From: Rickettsiaceae bacterium 4572_127
Lineage (GTDB): Bacteria; Pseudomonadota; Alphaproteobacteria; Rs-D84; NBLK01
DNA: 5,115 bases
Direction: 5' to 3'
NCBI GenBank assembly: GCA_002084505.1
Contig: NBLK01000045.1
Coordinates: 1-5,115, forward strand
Positions 4,708-5,115 of the stretch are shown here, piece by piece. The notes under the pieces are model-generated. The model had not been told where the DNA came from. It did not search any database and saw only the letters and a program-made list of their open reading frames with translations. Positions within the stretch are counted from its first letter, which is position 1; every line of letters begins with the position of its first letter. The position numbers and the translations under genes are program-made.

Positions 4708-5115
4708 TTAATTACAAGTTTCTATTCCTTCGGCAAGTTGGACTTTTTGAGAACTATTTAATGGAACAGAGACACAAACATCGTCGTGTAAAAAAATCTT
4801 TTCTTGAACCTTTAGATCATTTTGAAAAACAATACTTTTAACTTCTTTTACGAAAACAGAACCAACAACCGAGAGACCTTTTGGCAACCAGCATCTTTCT
4901 ACTCCTGTTCCTGTGATGTGTAAATCACCTTTGATTCGCAAGCCTTTGTCTAAATGAGAGCAGTCCACACCACGGATTCTCATATCTCCAATAAATTCTT
5001 TTTCTTTTATCGGCTTAGCGGAAAAATCTAATGTTGGGATTTCAATTTTTTCTTCTGTTTTTAATTTTAGAGTTCTGTAAACTAGCTTTGGTTTTTTCGG
5101 ATCTAACTTTTCTTC
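4708..5115 (-). CDS. C-terminal part of a protein with ~20-residue LRR-like beta repeats, N-terminus beyond window
   Basis: The minus-strand frame is open from the right edge to TAA at 4710-4708, giving the last 135 residues. An internal Met at 4983 should not be taken as the start: the frame continues upstream without a stop and the repeat pattern begins before it. From about residue 39 there are four units of 19-22 residues: KEFIGDMRIRGVDCSHLDK, then units starting GLRIKGDLHITGT, GLSVVGSVFVKEV and DLKVQEKIFLHDD. The shared pattern is GLxVxGxLxLxxTxIxxLPx, known from bacterial LRR-like solenoids that stack beta-strands and often bind proteins. The part before (1-38) is Lys/Glu-rich and may be a linker. 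Cysteines at 52, 75, 114 and 134 fall in or near the repeats. Partner and cellular location are unknown. A very large stem-loop follows the gene. Confidence 0.75.
   Translation of the reverse strand, partial: EEKLDPKKPKLVYRTLKLKTEEKIEIPTLDFSAKPIKEKEFIGDMRIRGVDCSHLDKGLRIKGDLHITGTGVERCWLPKGLSVVGSVFVKEVKSIVFQNDLKVQEKIFLHDDVCVSVPLNSSQKVQLAEGIETCN

Noticed and set aside
4708..4983. Treating Met at 4983 as the start of a 91-aa protein
   Set aside because: The same frame is open to the window edge and the first repeat unit begins before this Met, so it is internal.

Overview
The window is AT-rich (roughly 30% G+C by eye) and carries six genes. All are on the minus strand, so transcription runs from high to low coordinates. 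The gene set (a Lol-type lipoprotein, a small-conductance mechanosensitive channel, RsmD, a nitronate-monooxygenase-like flavoenzyme) fits a low-GC Gram-negative bacterium. GC-rich palindromic repeats inside an AT-rich genome, and the style of the lipoprotein and flavoenzyme, hint at an alphaproteobacterium, possibly host-associated. That placement is an inference with low confidence.

In transcription order: (1) 5115-4708 is the C-terminal part of a protein with about 20-residue beta-strand/LRR-like repeats, running off the right edge. (2) 4707-4275 is a 433-base gene-free stretch. It holds a 25-bp perfect inverted repeat followed on the minus strand by a long T-rich tract (a probable terminator), a homopurine mirror repeat, and the probable promoter of the next operon. 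(3) 4274-2282 is a tight three-gene operon: a 131-aa lipoprotein, a 184-aa single-pass membrane protein of unknown function, and a 345-aa MscS-family channel. The gaps are 8 nt and then a 4-nt ATGA overlap. (4) 2281-1969 is a 313-base intergenic region with GC-rich nested hairpins inside a 20-bp inverted repeat, a piece of another palindromic repeat, and an (AAC)n tract just before the rsmD ribosome-binding site. (5) 1968-1444 is rsmD, the 16S rRNA G966 N2-methyltransferase. (6) 1353-1 is a nitronate-monooxygenase-family protein with a GTG start, its own strong sigma70-type promoter and an unusual cysteine-rich C-terminal region. Its end lies beyond the left edge.

The lipoprotein/membrane protein/MscS operon looks like an envelope module, and two of its three members have no function I can assign. 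RsmD and the flavoenzyme are housekeeping or metabolic neighbours that are probably transcribed separately. I see no tRNA, rRNA, CRISPR array, transposase or phage gene.
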